Assembly: GCF_020873915.1 (NCBI RefSeq)
Contig: NZ_JAHWGP010000001.1
Location: 1-64,000, forward strand
DNA: 64,000 nt
Reading direction: 5' to 3'
Source of the DNA: Streptomyces sp. DH5
Lineage (GTDB): Bacteria; Actinomycetota; Actinomycetes; Streptomycetales; Streptomycetaceae
Shown here: in pieces, positions 20,301-27,805 of the stretch
Layout: every line of letters starts with the position of its first letter
How positions within the stretch are numbered: position 1 is the first letter of the stretch
The notes under the pieces: model-generated
The model's database searches: none
The model's input: the letters and a program-made list of their open reading frames with translations, nothing else
Told to the model about the DNA's origin: nothing
Program-made: the position numbers and the translations under genes

Positions 20301-22330
20301 ACGACGCGACCCTGCTCCTCACCGCCCTGCTGCCCCTGTACGACGGCGCCGGAACCCTGCGCCACGCCTCGGCCGCCCGCGCCCACGCCCTGCTGTACTG
20401 GGCGCACGGCACCACGGAACGGGAGCGCGAGGACCTCACCCGTCGGGCCCGCTCCCTGGCCCGGGTCCGTGACGTCTTCGGCCCGCCGCCCGCGCTGGAC
20501 GCGCTGCGGACCGAACTCGCCCGCGCCGTACGGGACTGGGACCCGGAGGCCGCCGCCCGCCCCGAGGCCTGCGCGGCGTACCTCTTCGACGAACTGACCA
20601 CCGGCCCCGACGGCTTCGTCATCAGCGCCCGCACCCGCACCCTCCTCGACGGGTTCCGCCGCACGGTCGCCGGCGACGCCTACGACGCGGACCTGCCCGC
20701 CCTCTCGGACCTGACCGCCCGGCGCCAGCTCGTCGAGGCCTGGCTGACCGCCTACACCGCCACCACCGGGAAGCAGGTCACCCCGGGTGACCTCGCGGAG
20801 GCCGTGGCCGCCGAACTCTGCCCGGACCTGCCCCGCCACGCGTCGGACGCGCCGCTGACCGTCACGGTGGAGGGACTGGTCGCCACCCATCCCCGGATCA
20901 CCGACCGCCGTCTCACCCTCCGCCTCGACGAGTTCCTCGCCCGTACCGAGGAGTTCCGGGCGCACGACGTACCGGCCTTCCGTGCCTTCCAGCGCCGCCG
21001 CACCGCCCTGGTGACGGCCGAGCGCGCCCGGCTGCGCCTGGACGACCACCGGCCGCGCGTGATGGCGTCGTTCGTCCGCAACCGGCTGGTCGACGAGGTC
21101 TACCTGCCGCTGGTCGGCGACAGCCTCGCCAAACAGCTCGGCACCACGGGGGAGGCAGCCCGCACCGGCACCGGCGGACTGCTGCTGCTCGTCTCCCCGC
21201 CCGGCTACGGCAAGACGACCCTCGTGGAGTACGTCGCCCACCGCCTCGGTCTGGTCCTGGTCCGGGTGAGCGGCCCGGCGCTCGGCCACGCGGTCACCTC
21301 GCTGGACCCGGCCGAGGCACCGAACGCCACCGCCCGCCAGGAGGTCGAGAAGATCAACTTCGCGCTGGCCGCCGGAAGCAACACCCTCCTCTACCTGGAC
21401 GACATCCAGCACACCTCGCCCGAACTGCTGCAGAAGTTCATCCCGCTGTGCGACGCCACCCGCCGGATCGAGGGCGTGTGGGAGGGCGAACCGCGCACCT
21501 ACGACCTGCGCGGCAAGCGGTTCGCCGTCTGCATGTCCGGCAACCCCTACACCGAGTCCGGCGAGGTCTTCCGCGTCCCGGACATGCTGGCCAACCGGGC
21601 CGACGTGTGGAACCTGGGTGACGTCCTCACCGGCAAGGAGGACGTCTTCGCGCTCAGCTTCGTGGAGAACGCCCTCACCGCCAACGCGGTGCTCGCCCCG
21701 CTCGCCGGACGTGACCGCGCCGACCTGGACCTGCTGATCCGCCTCGCGGACGACGACCCCACCGCCCGCCCCGACCGCCTCACCCACCCGTACGCGCCCG
21801 CCGAACTCGACGCGGTCCTCGCCGTGCTGCGCCATCTGCTGACCGCCCGCCGGACGGTCCTCGCGGTCAACGCCGCCTACATCGCCTCCGCCGCGCAGTC
21901 CGACGACGCGCGCACCGAGCCGCCGTTCCGCCTCCAGGGCTCCTACCGCAACATGAACAAGATCGCCCAGCGGATCCAGCCCGTCATGAACGACACCGAG
22001 CTGGCCGCCGTCATCGACGACCACTACACCGCCGAGGCCCAGACCCTCACCGCCGGCGCCGAGGCGAGCCTGCTCAGGCTCGCCGGGCTGCGCGGCCCGC
22101 TCACCTCCGAACAGTCGCGGCGCTGGGAGGAGTTGAAGGCCGCGCACGTCCGCACCGTCACCCTGGGCGGCTCCGGCGAGGACGCCCTGGCCCGCGCGGT
22201 GGCCGCCCTCGCCCTCCTCGGTGACCGCATCGCCGCCGTCGAGTCCGCCATCACCCGAGCCGCCGGCCCCCGACGCCTCCCGGCAGGACCGCCGCGGCCC
22301 GGGAACACCGGTCCGGCGGACGACGACTGA
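17360..22330 (+). CDS. Giant coiled-coil protein with C-terminal MoxR-like AAA+ ATPase domain
   Basis: The 1656-residue protein lacks signal peptide and membrane segments. Residues 1-560 look mixed alpha/beta with several repeated Gly/Asp turns (GDVLLFGYEARP, GGYCLAAGPHKTYEL). Residues about 560-1000 are mostly helical with coiled-coil character. The AAA+ module is C-terminal: Walker A SPPGYGKTTLVEYVAHRLG near residue 1280, Walker B NTLLYLDDIQHTSPELLQ near 1343, sensor-1 region FAVCMSGNPYTESGE, and RLQGSYRNMNKIAQR as the likely sensor-2 area. Relatives are annotated loosely as DNA-repair ATPases (DUF3686-type), without strong experimental basis that I know. Coupling with a flotillin suggests a membrane-remodelling or stress role, which is inference. 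Confidence 0.8.
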   Translation: MTSSTRESAVRHHTSAAAGPAPDAAAAPAAVDGGAYQVLRDRLTAQAAELARRAEALNHRRAEEFGAPELRLTGTGRLRTEGTAVPRDIVAVGDVLLFGYEARPRPDRDIAVGDVLAPHDRDLNRLPDEAVPGLLDDPAFVREFAALHRYYRQARLLRLRRVTGKLLAVFQTGEKPGDIRVLRWSVADDGRAAFLDARGDRDHALTEPGGIDWTPSTREDHVLGRHPHVSVRGEVLVDTLGGTLTVRTADDTDTPGGIHTEPVDEPLQSLADAEISHARVGPLILLRIRPYKETAHRHLVFNTLTRTVVRLDGIGQGCRRLPEDQGIVFPGGYCLAAGPHKTYELDTDGMEFEREVRSPYGEDVLYAFHASGRGRGLLLSYNQIHESVAAPMACHGWALFDDGHLVLLRPEGDEPARVHPVQLWDSPYASDTFAAARPTGEGPLARVGNADLVRGISDCLSLARSAAETTPTAEIYTTLAAACVRALDTHHWLGDPETGDLRTPLDEVRATAEQVLAEFETVRDLTRRAAGALDEAADRIASVVRRLRGERPREAAAWVAGLTELRHAQGHLLTLKDMRYADRARIDALAEEAGADLASFGQRAIAFLAREDAFATHHTELERLHAGIESVTTTAEAAPLAARLDELAHGLRTVTEVVAGLDITDATVRTAVLERVAEALGGVNRARATLDSRRRDLLDREARAGFAAELALLGQTVTGALAAAGDPESCDDQLTNVLTQLEALESRFAESDDVLGELAARRTEIYEAFSARKQSLTDARARRAEQLASAAGRVLETIARRSAALADTDAVSTYFASDPLVAKVRRTAGDLRTLGDRVRAEELEGRLRSAHEEAARALRDRADLYADGGRAIRLGGHRFAVSTEPFDLTVVPHGDGLAVALTGTDYRAPVTDPALLADRPLWDRHLPSESPGVCRAEHLAARLLHQHGADALTGADDLAALVRGAAEEAYDEGHERGVHDHDATLLLTALLPLYDGAGTLRHASAARAHALLYWAHGTTEREREDLTRRARSLARVRDVFGPPPALDALRTELARAVRDWDPEAAARPEACAAYLFDELTTGPDGFVISARTRTLLDGFRRTVAGDAYDADLPALSDLTARRQLVEAWLTAYTATTGKQVTPGDLAEAVAAELCPDLPRHASDAPLTVTVEGLVATHPRITDRRLTLRLDEFLARTEEFRAHDVPAFRAFQRRRTALVTAERARLRLDDHRPRVMASFVRNRLVDEVYLPLVGDSLAKQLGTTGEAARTGTGGLLLLVSPPGYGKTTLVEYVAHRLGLVLVRVSGPALGHAVTSLDPAEAPNATARQEVEKINFALAAGSNTLLYLDDIQHTSPELLQKFIPLCDATRRIEGVWEGEPRTYDLRGKRFAVCMSGNPYTESGEVFRVPDMLANRADVWNLGDVLTGKEDVFALSFVENALTANAVLAPLAGRDRADLDLLIRLADDDPTARPDRLTHPYAPAELDAVLAVLRHLLTARRTVLAVNAAYIASAAQSDDARTEPPFRLQGSYRNMNKIAQRIQPVMNDTELAAVIDDHYTAEAQTLTAGAEASLLRLAGLRGPLTSEQSRRWEELKAAHVRTVTLGGSGEDALARAVAALALLGDRIAAVESAITRAAGPRRLPAGPPRPGNTGPADDD

Positions 22331-22558
22331 GCCGGTTCGCGGGGGGCGCGACAAGGCACCGGGGAGCGCCGGGAATTCGCCGTCAGGACGGTGATCCGGG
22401 GGTTTATCTACGCGCGGAGCAGGATCGGTGAGATCAGTATTCGGGTCATTCCGGAAGACTTCCCGCGCGGGAGTTACTGAGCGGTATGGAAGCCTGCTAC
22501 AACCCTTCTTGCTTCCTCAACCACCTCTGTGCGTTTCGTTCGTGAAGGGCGGAAACAC
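22331..22558. other. Upstream region of the SGNH lipase gene
   Basis: This gap of about 230 bp is less GC-rich toward its right end and holds the lipase promoter somewhere; no consensus pair stands out. GAAGGGCGG at about 22547 is the ribosome site for the GTG at 22559. No gene was seen in it. Confidence 0.4.
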
Positions 22559-23353
22559 GTGTCAACGCGTTCCCTCGGAGCAACTCTCGCCACCCTCATC
22601 CTGGGTGCCGCGACCGTACTCGGCCTGGCGCAACCCGCCGCGGCCGCCGGCCACAACTACGTGGCGCTCGGCGACTCCTATTCCTCCGGTGTGGGCGCCG
22701 GGAGTTACACGTCCGAGAGCGGTGACTGCAAGCGCAGTACCGCCGCCTACCCCCAGCTGTGGAAGAACGCCAACGCCCCGGCGTCGTTCAAGTTCGTCGC
22801 CTGCTCGGGTGCGACGACGACGAGCGTGGCCGGCACCCAGCTGGGCGCGCTGTCCTCCTCCACCACCCTGGTCAGCGTCACGGCCGGCGGCAACGACGTC
22901 GGCTTCGCGGACGTCATGCAGACCTGCGTGCTGCAGAGCGAGGCCACCTGCGTCTCCCGGGTCAACACCGCGGTCTCCCAGATGCAGAACACCCTGCCGG
23001 GCAGGCTCGACTCGCTGTACTCCGGCATCCGCTCCCGCTCCCCGCAGGCGCGCGTGGTGGTCCTCGGCTACCCGCGCTTCTACAAGCTGTCGGGCAGCTG
23101 CATCGCCGGCCTCAGCGAGACCGAGCGCGGCGCCATCAACAACGCCGCCGACGTGCTGAACGGGGTGATCGCCAAGCGGGCGGCCGACGCCGGGTTCGCC
23201 TACTCCAGCGTGGTGGACGAGTTCACCGGTCATGAGCTCTGCTCGGGCGCCGCATGGCTGCACAGCGTGACCTTCCCGATCGGCAACTCCTACCACCCGA
23301 AGGCCGTCGGCCAGTCGAGCGGCTACCTGCCCGCCTTCCGCTCGGCCGTCTAG
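22559..23353 (+). CDS. Secreted SGNH-family lipase/esterase
   Basis: The 264-residue preprotein is exported: VSTRSLGATLATLILGAATV plus LGLAQPAAAA is a Sec signal with cleavage before GHNY. The mature enzyme has all SGNH blocks: block I YVALGDSYSSGVGAG with the nucleophile Ser, block III VTAGGNDVGF with the oxyanion Gly and Asn, and block V NSYHPKAVGQ with the catalytic His. Six Cys residues could form three disulfides, as in the Streptomyces rimosus and S. coelicolor extracellular lipases it resembles. Expected role is hydrolysis of lipid esters outside the cell. The stop codon overlaps that of the convergent cbiO gene in the tetranucleotide CTAG (23350-23353). Confidence 0.92.
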   Translation: MSTRSLGATLATLILGAATVLGLAQPAAAAGHNYVALGDSYSSGVGAGSYTSESGDCKRSTAAYPQLWKNANAPASFKFVACSGATTTSVAGTQLGALSSSTTLVSVTAGGNDVGFADVMQTCVLQSEATCVSRVNTAVSQMQNTLPGRLDSLYSGIRSRSPQARVVVLGYPRFYKLSGSCIAGLSETERGAINNAADVLNGVIAKRAADAGFAYSSVVDEFTGHELCSGAAWLHSVTFPIGNSYHPKAVGQSSGYLPAFRSAV

Positions 23354-24213
23354 GACTCCGGCCCCTGGCGGCCCGAGGCCAGAAGGGCGGCCAGGGCCGC
23401 CAGCTCCTCCGGGGTGCGGGGAGCGGCGGCCGCGTCGGCCGGCAGTCCCCGCGCCCGCAGGAGCAGACCGGCCGCCACACCCCACGGCAGCCGCAGACCG
23501 GCGGCCCGCAGCAGATCGGTACGGGCCAGCAGTTCCCCGACGGGGCCCTGGCCGACCCCCGCCGGGGTCAGCAGGGCCGCGTCGTCGGCCCAGCGCAGGG
23601 CGAGGTCCACGTCGTGGGTGGCCATCACCACCGTGGTGCCGCCCTCGCGCAACCCGTCCAGGCCGGCGAGCAGGCGTTCCTGGCCGTCCGGGTCGAGGCC
23701 GGCCGTCGGCTCGTCCAGGATCAGGACGCGCGGCCGCATGGCGATCGCGCCCGCGATCGCCGTCCGCTTGCGCTGGCCGTAGGACAGCAGGTGCGTGGGG
23801 CGGTCGGCCAGGGCCGTGATGTCCAGCGCGGCCAGCGCCTCCGCCACCCGGGCGCGCACCTCCCCGTCGGACAGACCGAGGTTCAGGGGCCCGAACGACA
23901 CGTCCTGCCCGACCGACGCGGCGAACAACTGGTCGTCCGGATCCTGCACCACCAGCTGCACGGTGGTCCGCAGTGCCGTCAGTCCCTTCCGGTCGTAGCG
24001 CACCGCCCGGCCCTGGACGGCCAACTCGCCGCTGTCCGGCCGCAGTCCGCCGCTCAGCAGGCGCATCAGCGTCGTCTTGCCGCTGCCGTTGCGTCCCAGC
24101 AGGGCCAGCGCCCGGCCCGCGTGCACCTCGAAGTCGAGGCCGCGGAACACGGGCGGGCCGTCCTCGTAGGCGAACGACGCGTCCCGCAGCGCCACCAGCA
24201 CGGTCTCGCTCAA
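23350..24213 (-). CDS. cbiO: Cobalt ECF transporter ATPase CbiO
   Basis: A 287-residue ABC ATPase that powers cobalt import. Walker A LLGRNGSGKTTLMRLLSGG, the Q-loop QLVVQDPDDQLFAASV, the signature LLSYGQRKRTAIAGAIA (an ECF-type variant of LSGGQ), Walker B RVLILDEPTAGLD and the switch MATHDVDLAL are all present. The start is taken as TTG at 24213 because it overlaps the cbiQ stop as TTGA; a GTG follows a few codons later. It is the last gene of cbiM-cbiN-cbiQ-cbiO, behind the cobalamin riboswitch. Confidence 0.9.
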   Translation of the reverse strand: MSETVLVALRDASFAYEDGPPVFRGLDFEVHAGRALALLGRNGSGKTTLMRLLSGGLRPDSGELAVQGRAVRYDRKGLTALRTTVQLVVQDPDDQLFAASVGQDVSFGPLNLGLSDGEVRARVAEALAALDITALADRPTHLLSYGQRKRTAIAGAIAMRPRVLILDEPTAGLDPDGQERLLAGLDGLREGGTTVVMATHDVDLALRWADDAALLTPAGVGQGPVGELLARTDLLRAAGLRLPWGVAAGLLLRARGLPADAAAAPRTPEELAALAALLASGRQGPES

Positions 24214-24959
24214 GACAGGGGCCTTTCCAGTACGAGGGTGAGGGCGGTCAGCACCGCGAGGAGCGCCACGCTCAGCACCGTGAACCGCACCGAGACCCGG
24301 GCCTCGGGCACCAGCACGCGCAGGGTGCCGTCGTAGCCGCGTCCGGCGAGCCCGGACTGCAGCCGCGCCGCCCGGTCGAAGGACCGCACGAACGCGGTGG
24401 CGCCGAGCCCGCCGAGCGAGCGCCACGTCGCCGCCCGGGTGGTGTGCCCCAGGCGGGCCGCCTGGGCCTGGCGGACCCGGCGCACCGAGTCCAGCAGCAG
24501 GAAGCTCATCCGGTACGTCACCAGCGCCACGTCCACGAGCGGCGCGGGCACACCCGCGCGCACCAGACGGGGCAGCAGGTCCGACAGGGGCGTGGTGAAC
24601 GCGAACAGCAGCACCCCGAGGGACGCCGCCGACGTGCGGAGCAGCAACTCCGCGGCGCGCAGCGGCCCGTCCTCGGCCGGTGACACGAAGCCGCCCGGCC
24701 CGCCCACCCGCACCAGCAGGGGGAGCGCCCCGGTGACGCAGAAGCCCAGCGGCACCCGGTACGCCCGCCACAGCCGGCGCCCGGGCACCCCCGCCGGGCC
24801 GAGCAGCACCACGAGCGCGGTCACCAGCACCAGGGCCGCGCCCGGCCACGGCGGCAGCGAGACCGCCAGCACGGTGAGGCCGAGTCCCAGTACGGCCTTG
24901 TCCACGGGATGGCGGCGGCGCCAGCGACTGCTGTGCGCCGCCGCGTCGATCGGCAGCAC
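24210..24959 (-). CDS. cbiQ: Cobalt ECF transporter transmembrane T component CbiQ
   Basis: The 249-residue integral membrane protein has about five hydrophobic segments (for example AVLGLGLTVLAVSLPPW, AALVLVTALVVLLG, SVRFTVLSVALLAVLTALTL). The cytoplasmic coupling region carries the ECF T-component motifs: ARLQSGLAGRGYDG, where the usual form is AxxARG, and SFDRAARLQSGLAGRG. It links the CbiM/CbiN substrate unit to the CbiO ATPase. It lies 6 bp after cbiN and overlaps cbiO by 4 bp. Confidence 0.88.
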   Translation of the reverse strand: MLPIDAAAHSSRWRRRHPVDKAVLGLGLTVLAVSLPPWPGAALVLVTALVVLLGPAGVPGRRLWRAYRVPLGFCVTGALPLLVRVGGPGGFVSPAEDGPLRAAELLLRTSAASLGVLLFAFTTPLSDLLPRLVRAGVPAPLVDVALVTYRMSFLLLDSVRRVRQAQAARLGHTTRAATWRSLGGLGATAFVRSFDRAARLQSGLAGRGYDGTLRVLVPEARVSVRFTVLSVALLAVLTALTLVLERPLS

Positions 24960-24965
24960 GGGCCG

Positions 24966-25343
24966 TCAGACCGTCCGCTCGGCGCCGGCGCCGTCCGCCG
25001 TGCCGGCCTCGGCGCCGGTGCCCGCCGCGGCCCGCTCCCGCGCCCGTTCAGCGCCCTGCCGCCGTCCGCGCCGCAGTCCGAAGTAGTACGCGAGGACGCC
25101 CGCGCCGATCGCCGCCTGGAGGGCGAACAGCGCCGACTCGACCTCCCCGGACGGCGGTTCGTACAGGGGGGAGAACCACGGTTCGTAGTCCGGGTCGATC
25201 TCGGTGATCACCGTCTCCGCCTCGGCGTCCGCGCCGGTGAACGGCTCCTCCTTGTGGTCGCCGAGCCCGAGCGCCAGCGGCAGCACCGCGAGCGCGGCCA
25301 CCAGGAGCAGCAGCAGGGCGTTGATCTTCGCGTCGCGGCTCAT
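24966..25343 (-). CDS. cbiN: Cobalt transport protein CbiN
   Basis: This small membrane protein of 125 residues has an N-terminal membrane segment ([20 protein letters not shown]), an extracytoplasmic loop with [18 protein letters not shown] and [18 protein letters not shown], and a second membrane segment ([19 protein letters not shown]). The loop pattern FxGxDxxA...YxPWxxPxxEPPSGEIES is the hallmark of CbiN. CbiN loads Co(II) into CbiM. The C-terminal tail is rich in Ala/Glu/Gly and probably disordered. The ATG overlaps the cbiM stop (ATGA). Confidence 0.92.
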   Translation of the reverse strand: MSRDAKINALLLLLVAALAVLPLALGLGDHKEEPFTGADAEAETVITEIDPDYEPWFSPLYEPPSGEVESALFALQAAIGAGVLAYYFGLRRGRRQGAERARERAAAGTGAEAGTADGAGAERTV

Positions 25344-26041
25344 CGGGCCACCCCCTCCGCCGGCTTCCGCCCGGCCACCGAGGCGACCAGTACGCCGAGC
25401 CGGGTCAGCTCGCCCCTGCTCGACCGCACCAGCATGCGCATCACCAGCACGGTCAGCAGGCCCTCGCTCACCGCCAGCGGGATCTGCGTCACCGCGAAGA
25501 CGGACCCGAACTTGCCCAGCGCGCCCAGGAATCCGCTGCCCGGGTCGGGGAAGGCGAGCGCCAGCTGCACGCTCGTCACGCAGTACGTCGACAGGTCGGC
25601 GGCGAACGCGCCGGAGAACACGGCCGCCATCAGGGGCACACCCGACCGGCGCAGCAGCCGGTAGACGCCGTACCCGGCCCACGGGCCGACGACCGCCATC
25701 GAGAAGACGTTGGCGCCCAGCGTGGTCAGCCCGCCGTGGGCGAGCAGCAGTGCCTGGAACAGCAGCGTGATGGTGCCCAGCACCGCCATGACCGGTGGCC
25801 GGAACAGGATCGCGCCGAGTCCCGTACCGGTGGGGTGGGAGCAACTGCCCGTCACCGACGGCAGTTTCAGCGCGGACAGGACGAAGGTGAACGCTCCCGA
25901 GGCGCCCAGCAGCAGTGTGCTCTCGGGATGTTCCCTCACTTCACGGATGAGCGACCGGGCTCCGTGGACGACGAACGGCACCGACGCGACGCCCCAGGCG
26001 ACCGCGTGCGCCGGTGGCAGAAAACCCTCGGCTATGTGCAT
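25340..26041 (-). CDS. cbiM: Cobalt ECF transporter substrate-capture protein CbiM
   Basis: The 233-residue membrane protein starts MHIAEGFLP, the conserved metal-binding N-terminus in which the amino group and His2 coordinate Co(II). [19 protein letters not shown] is the second metal-site motif and is typical of CbiM over NikM-type variants. Six to seven hydrophobic segments follow. It is first in the cbiMNQO operon and sits directly behind a cobalamin riboswitch, so cobalt import should be shut off when B12 is plentiful. Confidence 0.95.
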   Translation of the reverse strand: MHIAEGFLPPAHAVAWGVASVPFVVHGARSLIREVREHPESTLLLGASGAFTFVLSALKLPSVTGSCSHPTGTGLGAILFRPPVMAVLGTITLLFQALLLAHGGLTTLGANVFSMAVVGPWAGYGVYRLLRRSGVPLMAAVFSGAFAADLSTYCVTSVQLALAFPDPGSGFLGALGKFGSVFAVTQIPLAVSEGLLTVLVMRMLVRSSRGELTRLGVLVASVAGRKPAEGVAR

Positions 26042-26083
26042 GGCTCAGCAGACCCTCTCCAGCACCTCGTGGATGGTTGACGC

Positions 26084-26270
26084 GCCTTGGCCGGTCTCCT
26101 GGCTGACGGGTACCACCGCCCGTGCTCCGCCTTCCCGGGTCCCGAAGAACCCAGTGGCTGCCCGTGAGGGCCGGAGCCGGACTTCCCGATCACAGTGGCG
26201 AGGGCCGCACCGGTGTCGCACCGATTTCCCGTCACCAAGGCGTGGTGACAGTAGTGCCCGTCCCGGTCCG
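26084..26270 (-). ncRNA. Cobalamin riboswitch upstream of cbiM
   Basis: Read on the minus strand, the segment has the cobalamin-riboswitch blocks in order: GGGAAATCGGTGCGACACCGG, with GTGCGAxxCCGG; then a GCCACTGT block and a second GCCACTGG block (plus-strand 26152-26158); then GGGAAGGCGGAGCACGGG, and the B12 box AGGAGACCGGCC (plus-strand 26089-26100). It ends about 43 bp before the cbiM start, where it can close the ribosome site. Gene content (cobalt uptake) agrees. Confidence 0.9.
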
Positions 26271-26432
26271 GTGACAAGCCGCCACCGGGGGCGCGCGGAC
26301 GGTGAGGCGTCCACCGGTCCGTGCGTCCTCCCGTGCCGCGCGGCGTTCAGGATGTCGGACGGCGCGGCGTCCGGAGCGCCGGAGAGCGGGAGTTCGGAGC
26401 GCCGGAGGGGGAACATTCACATTGTTCGGGGG

Positions 26433-26469
26433 TGACATTAGTGTGCGGCACACAGTATCGTGTGGGTTG
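26433..26469 (+). promoter_or_regulatory. Promoter and dyad operator of the PadR gene
   Basis: TGACAT (26433-26438) and TATCGT (26456-26461), 17 bp apart, form a plausible -35/-10 pair that would start transcription at or near the GTG at 26469. The perfect dyad GTGTGCGGCACAC (26441-26453) fills the spacer. A repressor bound there would block RNA polymerase, a typical PadR autoregulation layout. Confidence 0.5.
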
Positions 26470-26807
26470 TGTCCGTAGAAGAACTGACCCTGAGCCAGGC
26501 GCAGGAACTGCGCCGCGGGACGGTGGTGCTCGCCTGTCTGGCGCTGCTCCGGAAACCGCAGTACGGCTATGCGCTCCTGGAGACGCTCGACGACGCGGGG
26601 GTCACCGTCGACGGAAACACGCTGTACCCATTGCTGCGGCGCCTGGAGAAACAGGGGCTGCTGACCAGCGAGTGGAACACCGACGAGTCCCGGCCGCGCA
26701 AGTTCTACCGCGTCAGCCCCGACGGATCCCGCGTCCGGGAGGGCCTGGTGCGCGAATGGCAGGACCTCGTCGCTTCGATCTCACGACTCACCAAGGAGAA
26801 CGAATGA
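26469..26807 (+). CDS. PadR-family transcriptional regulator
   Basis: The 112-residue winged-helix protein has the PadR core: ELRRGTVVLACLALLRKPQYG, then YALLETLDDAGVTVDGNTLYPLLRRLEKQGLL, and the wing RPRKFYRVSPDG. PadR repressors of this length dimerise through a C-terminal helix. There is no ribosome site; the GTG at 26469 would be a leaderless start given the promoter just upstream (GTG 26460 is the alternative). Its stop overlaps the ATG of the membrane protein gene (ATGA), a pairing of PadR with a HAAS-domain membrane protein that recurs in Gram-positive bacteria. Confidence 0.85.
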   Translation: MSVEELTLSQAQELRRGTVVLACLALLRKPQYGYALLETLDDAGVTVDGNTLYPLLRRLEKQGLLTSEWNTDESRPRKFYRVSPDGSRVREGLVREWQDLVASISRLTKENE

Positions 26808-27739
26808 GTACGGGGGTGCTCACCGAGCGCTACGTCCACGAGGTCGTCCGGCGGCTTCCGGCGGACCAGCGTGACGACGTGGCCCAAGAGCTCCGCGCCA
26901 CCATCGCCGACACCATCGACGGCAGGGGCGGCGACCACCGGACGGCCGAGCGGGAGGTGCTCGGCGAACTGGGGGACCCGGTGCGGTACGCGGCCCAGTA
27001 CACCGAACGGCCACTGGTCCTCATCGGTCCTGACCTGTATCCCGCCTATGTTCGCGTGCTGGTCACCCTGCTGGCGGGCGTGCTGCCGGCCCTCTCCCTG
27101 GGGCTCGCCCTGCTGGAGGTGGCCGACGGCGGCGGTCCCGGCGCGGCCCTGCGCGTCGGCGCCGGCACGCTGATAGGCGTCGGCGCCCAGCTGGTCGCCG
27201 CGGTCACGGTGGTGTTCGCCGTGACCGAGCGGATCAGGTACCGCCGCGGCACCACCGGCGAGCGCTGGACGCCGGACGAACTGCCCGACGTCCCGCAGCA
27301 GGACCGGGGCGGTGCCGCGGCCCTGGCCGCCGTGGCGTGGGACGTGCTGCTGTTCGCGCTGATCGTCTGGCAGCACACCGCCGAGCCGTACCGGGCGGAC
27401 GACGGGCGGCAGGTGGAGGTGCTGAACCCGGACCTGTGGTCGGGTTGGCTGTGGCCGGTTCTGGCCGGTCTCGCCGGTCTCGCGGTGGTCGGGGTCGCAC
27501 GGGTGGCCGGACAGGGCTGGACCGTCCGGCTGGCCGGCTGGTACGCGCTCGCCCACGCGGCGTTCACCCTGCCGCTGGCCTGGGTGCTGTACCGGCAGGA
27601 GCTGTTCAACCCCGACTTCCTGGCCGACGCCAAGACCCTCTGGGAGTCGCAGGAGTCGGCCTACGGCGGGGCGGCGCTCATCGTGCTGGCCATCGGCGTC
27701 ACCTCGGTGGCCAAGGCCTACCGCACCGCGCTGCGCTGA
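26804..27739 (+). CDS. HAAS-domain-containing membrane protein, PadR partner
   Basis: The 311-residue protein begins with a helical cytoplasmic HAAS-type domain (about residues 1-70: YVHEVVRRLPADQRDDVAQEL, VLGELGDPVRYAAQYTERP). Its membrane part follows, with about six hydrophobic segments (ALSLGLALLEVADGG, LVAAVTVVFAVTER, AWDVLLFALIVWQH, AGLAGLAVVGVARVA and others). Such proteins are usually translated with a PadR repressor and may sense envelope state or protein interaction; the actual function is unknown. It overlaps padR by 4 bp and is followed by the terminator at 27756. Confidence 0.78.
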   Translation: MSTGVLTERYVHEVVRRLPADQRDDVAQELRATIADTIDGRGGDHRTAEREVLGELGDPVRYAAQYTERPLVLIGPDLYPAYVRVLVTLLAGVLPALSLGLALLEVADGGGPGAALRVGAGTLIGVGAQLVAAVTVVFAVTERIRYRRGTTGERWTPDELPDVPQQDRGGAAALAAVAWDVLLFALIVWQHTAEPYRADDGRQVEVLNPDLWSGWLWPVLAGLAGLAVVGVARVAGQGWTVRLAGWYALAHAAFTLPLAWVLYRQELFNPDFLADAKTLWESQESAYGGAALIVLAIGVTSVAKAYRTALR

Positions 27740-27755
27740 CCGCGGGGAACGACCA

Positions 27756-27797
27756 CGAAGGGGGGCTGCCCGGTCTCGACCGGGCAGCCCCCCTTCG
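27756..27797. terminator. Bidirectional hairpin terminator
   Basis: A perfect 20-bp inverted repeat (left arm 27756-27775, right arm 27778-27797, for example GGGGGGCTGCCCGG against CCGGGCAGCCCCCC) separates the converging HAAS-protein gene and the adenylation-enzyme gene. There is no U-tract, as is common in Streptomyces. Confidence 0.85.
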
Positions 27798-27805
27798 CGC
27801 TCGCG

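Noticed and set aside
17147-22354. 1735-residue minus-strand open frame
   Set aside because: It is the antisense shadow of the AAA+ protein gene: Gly/Gln/Arg/Val-rich, no family motif, no ribosome site. The plus strand has the Walker motifs.
22428-23159. Frame overlapping the lipase start on the plus strand
   Set aside because: It is a shadow in another frame, Ser/Pro/Arg-rich. The lipase frame carries the SGNH blocks.
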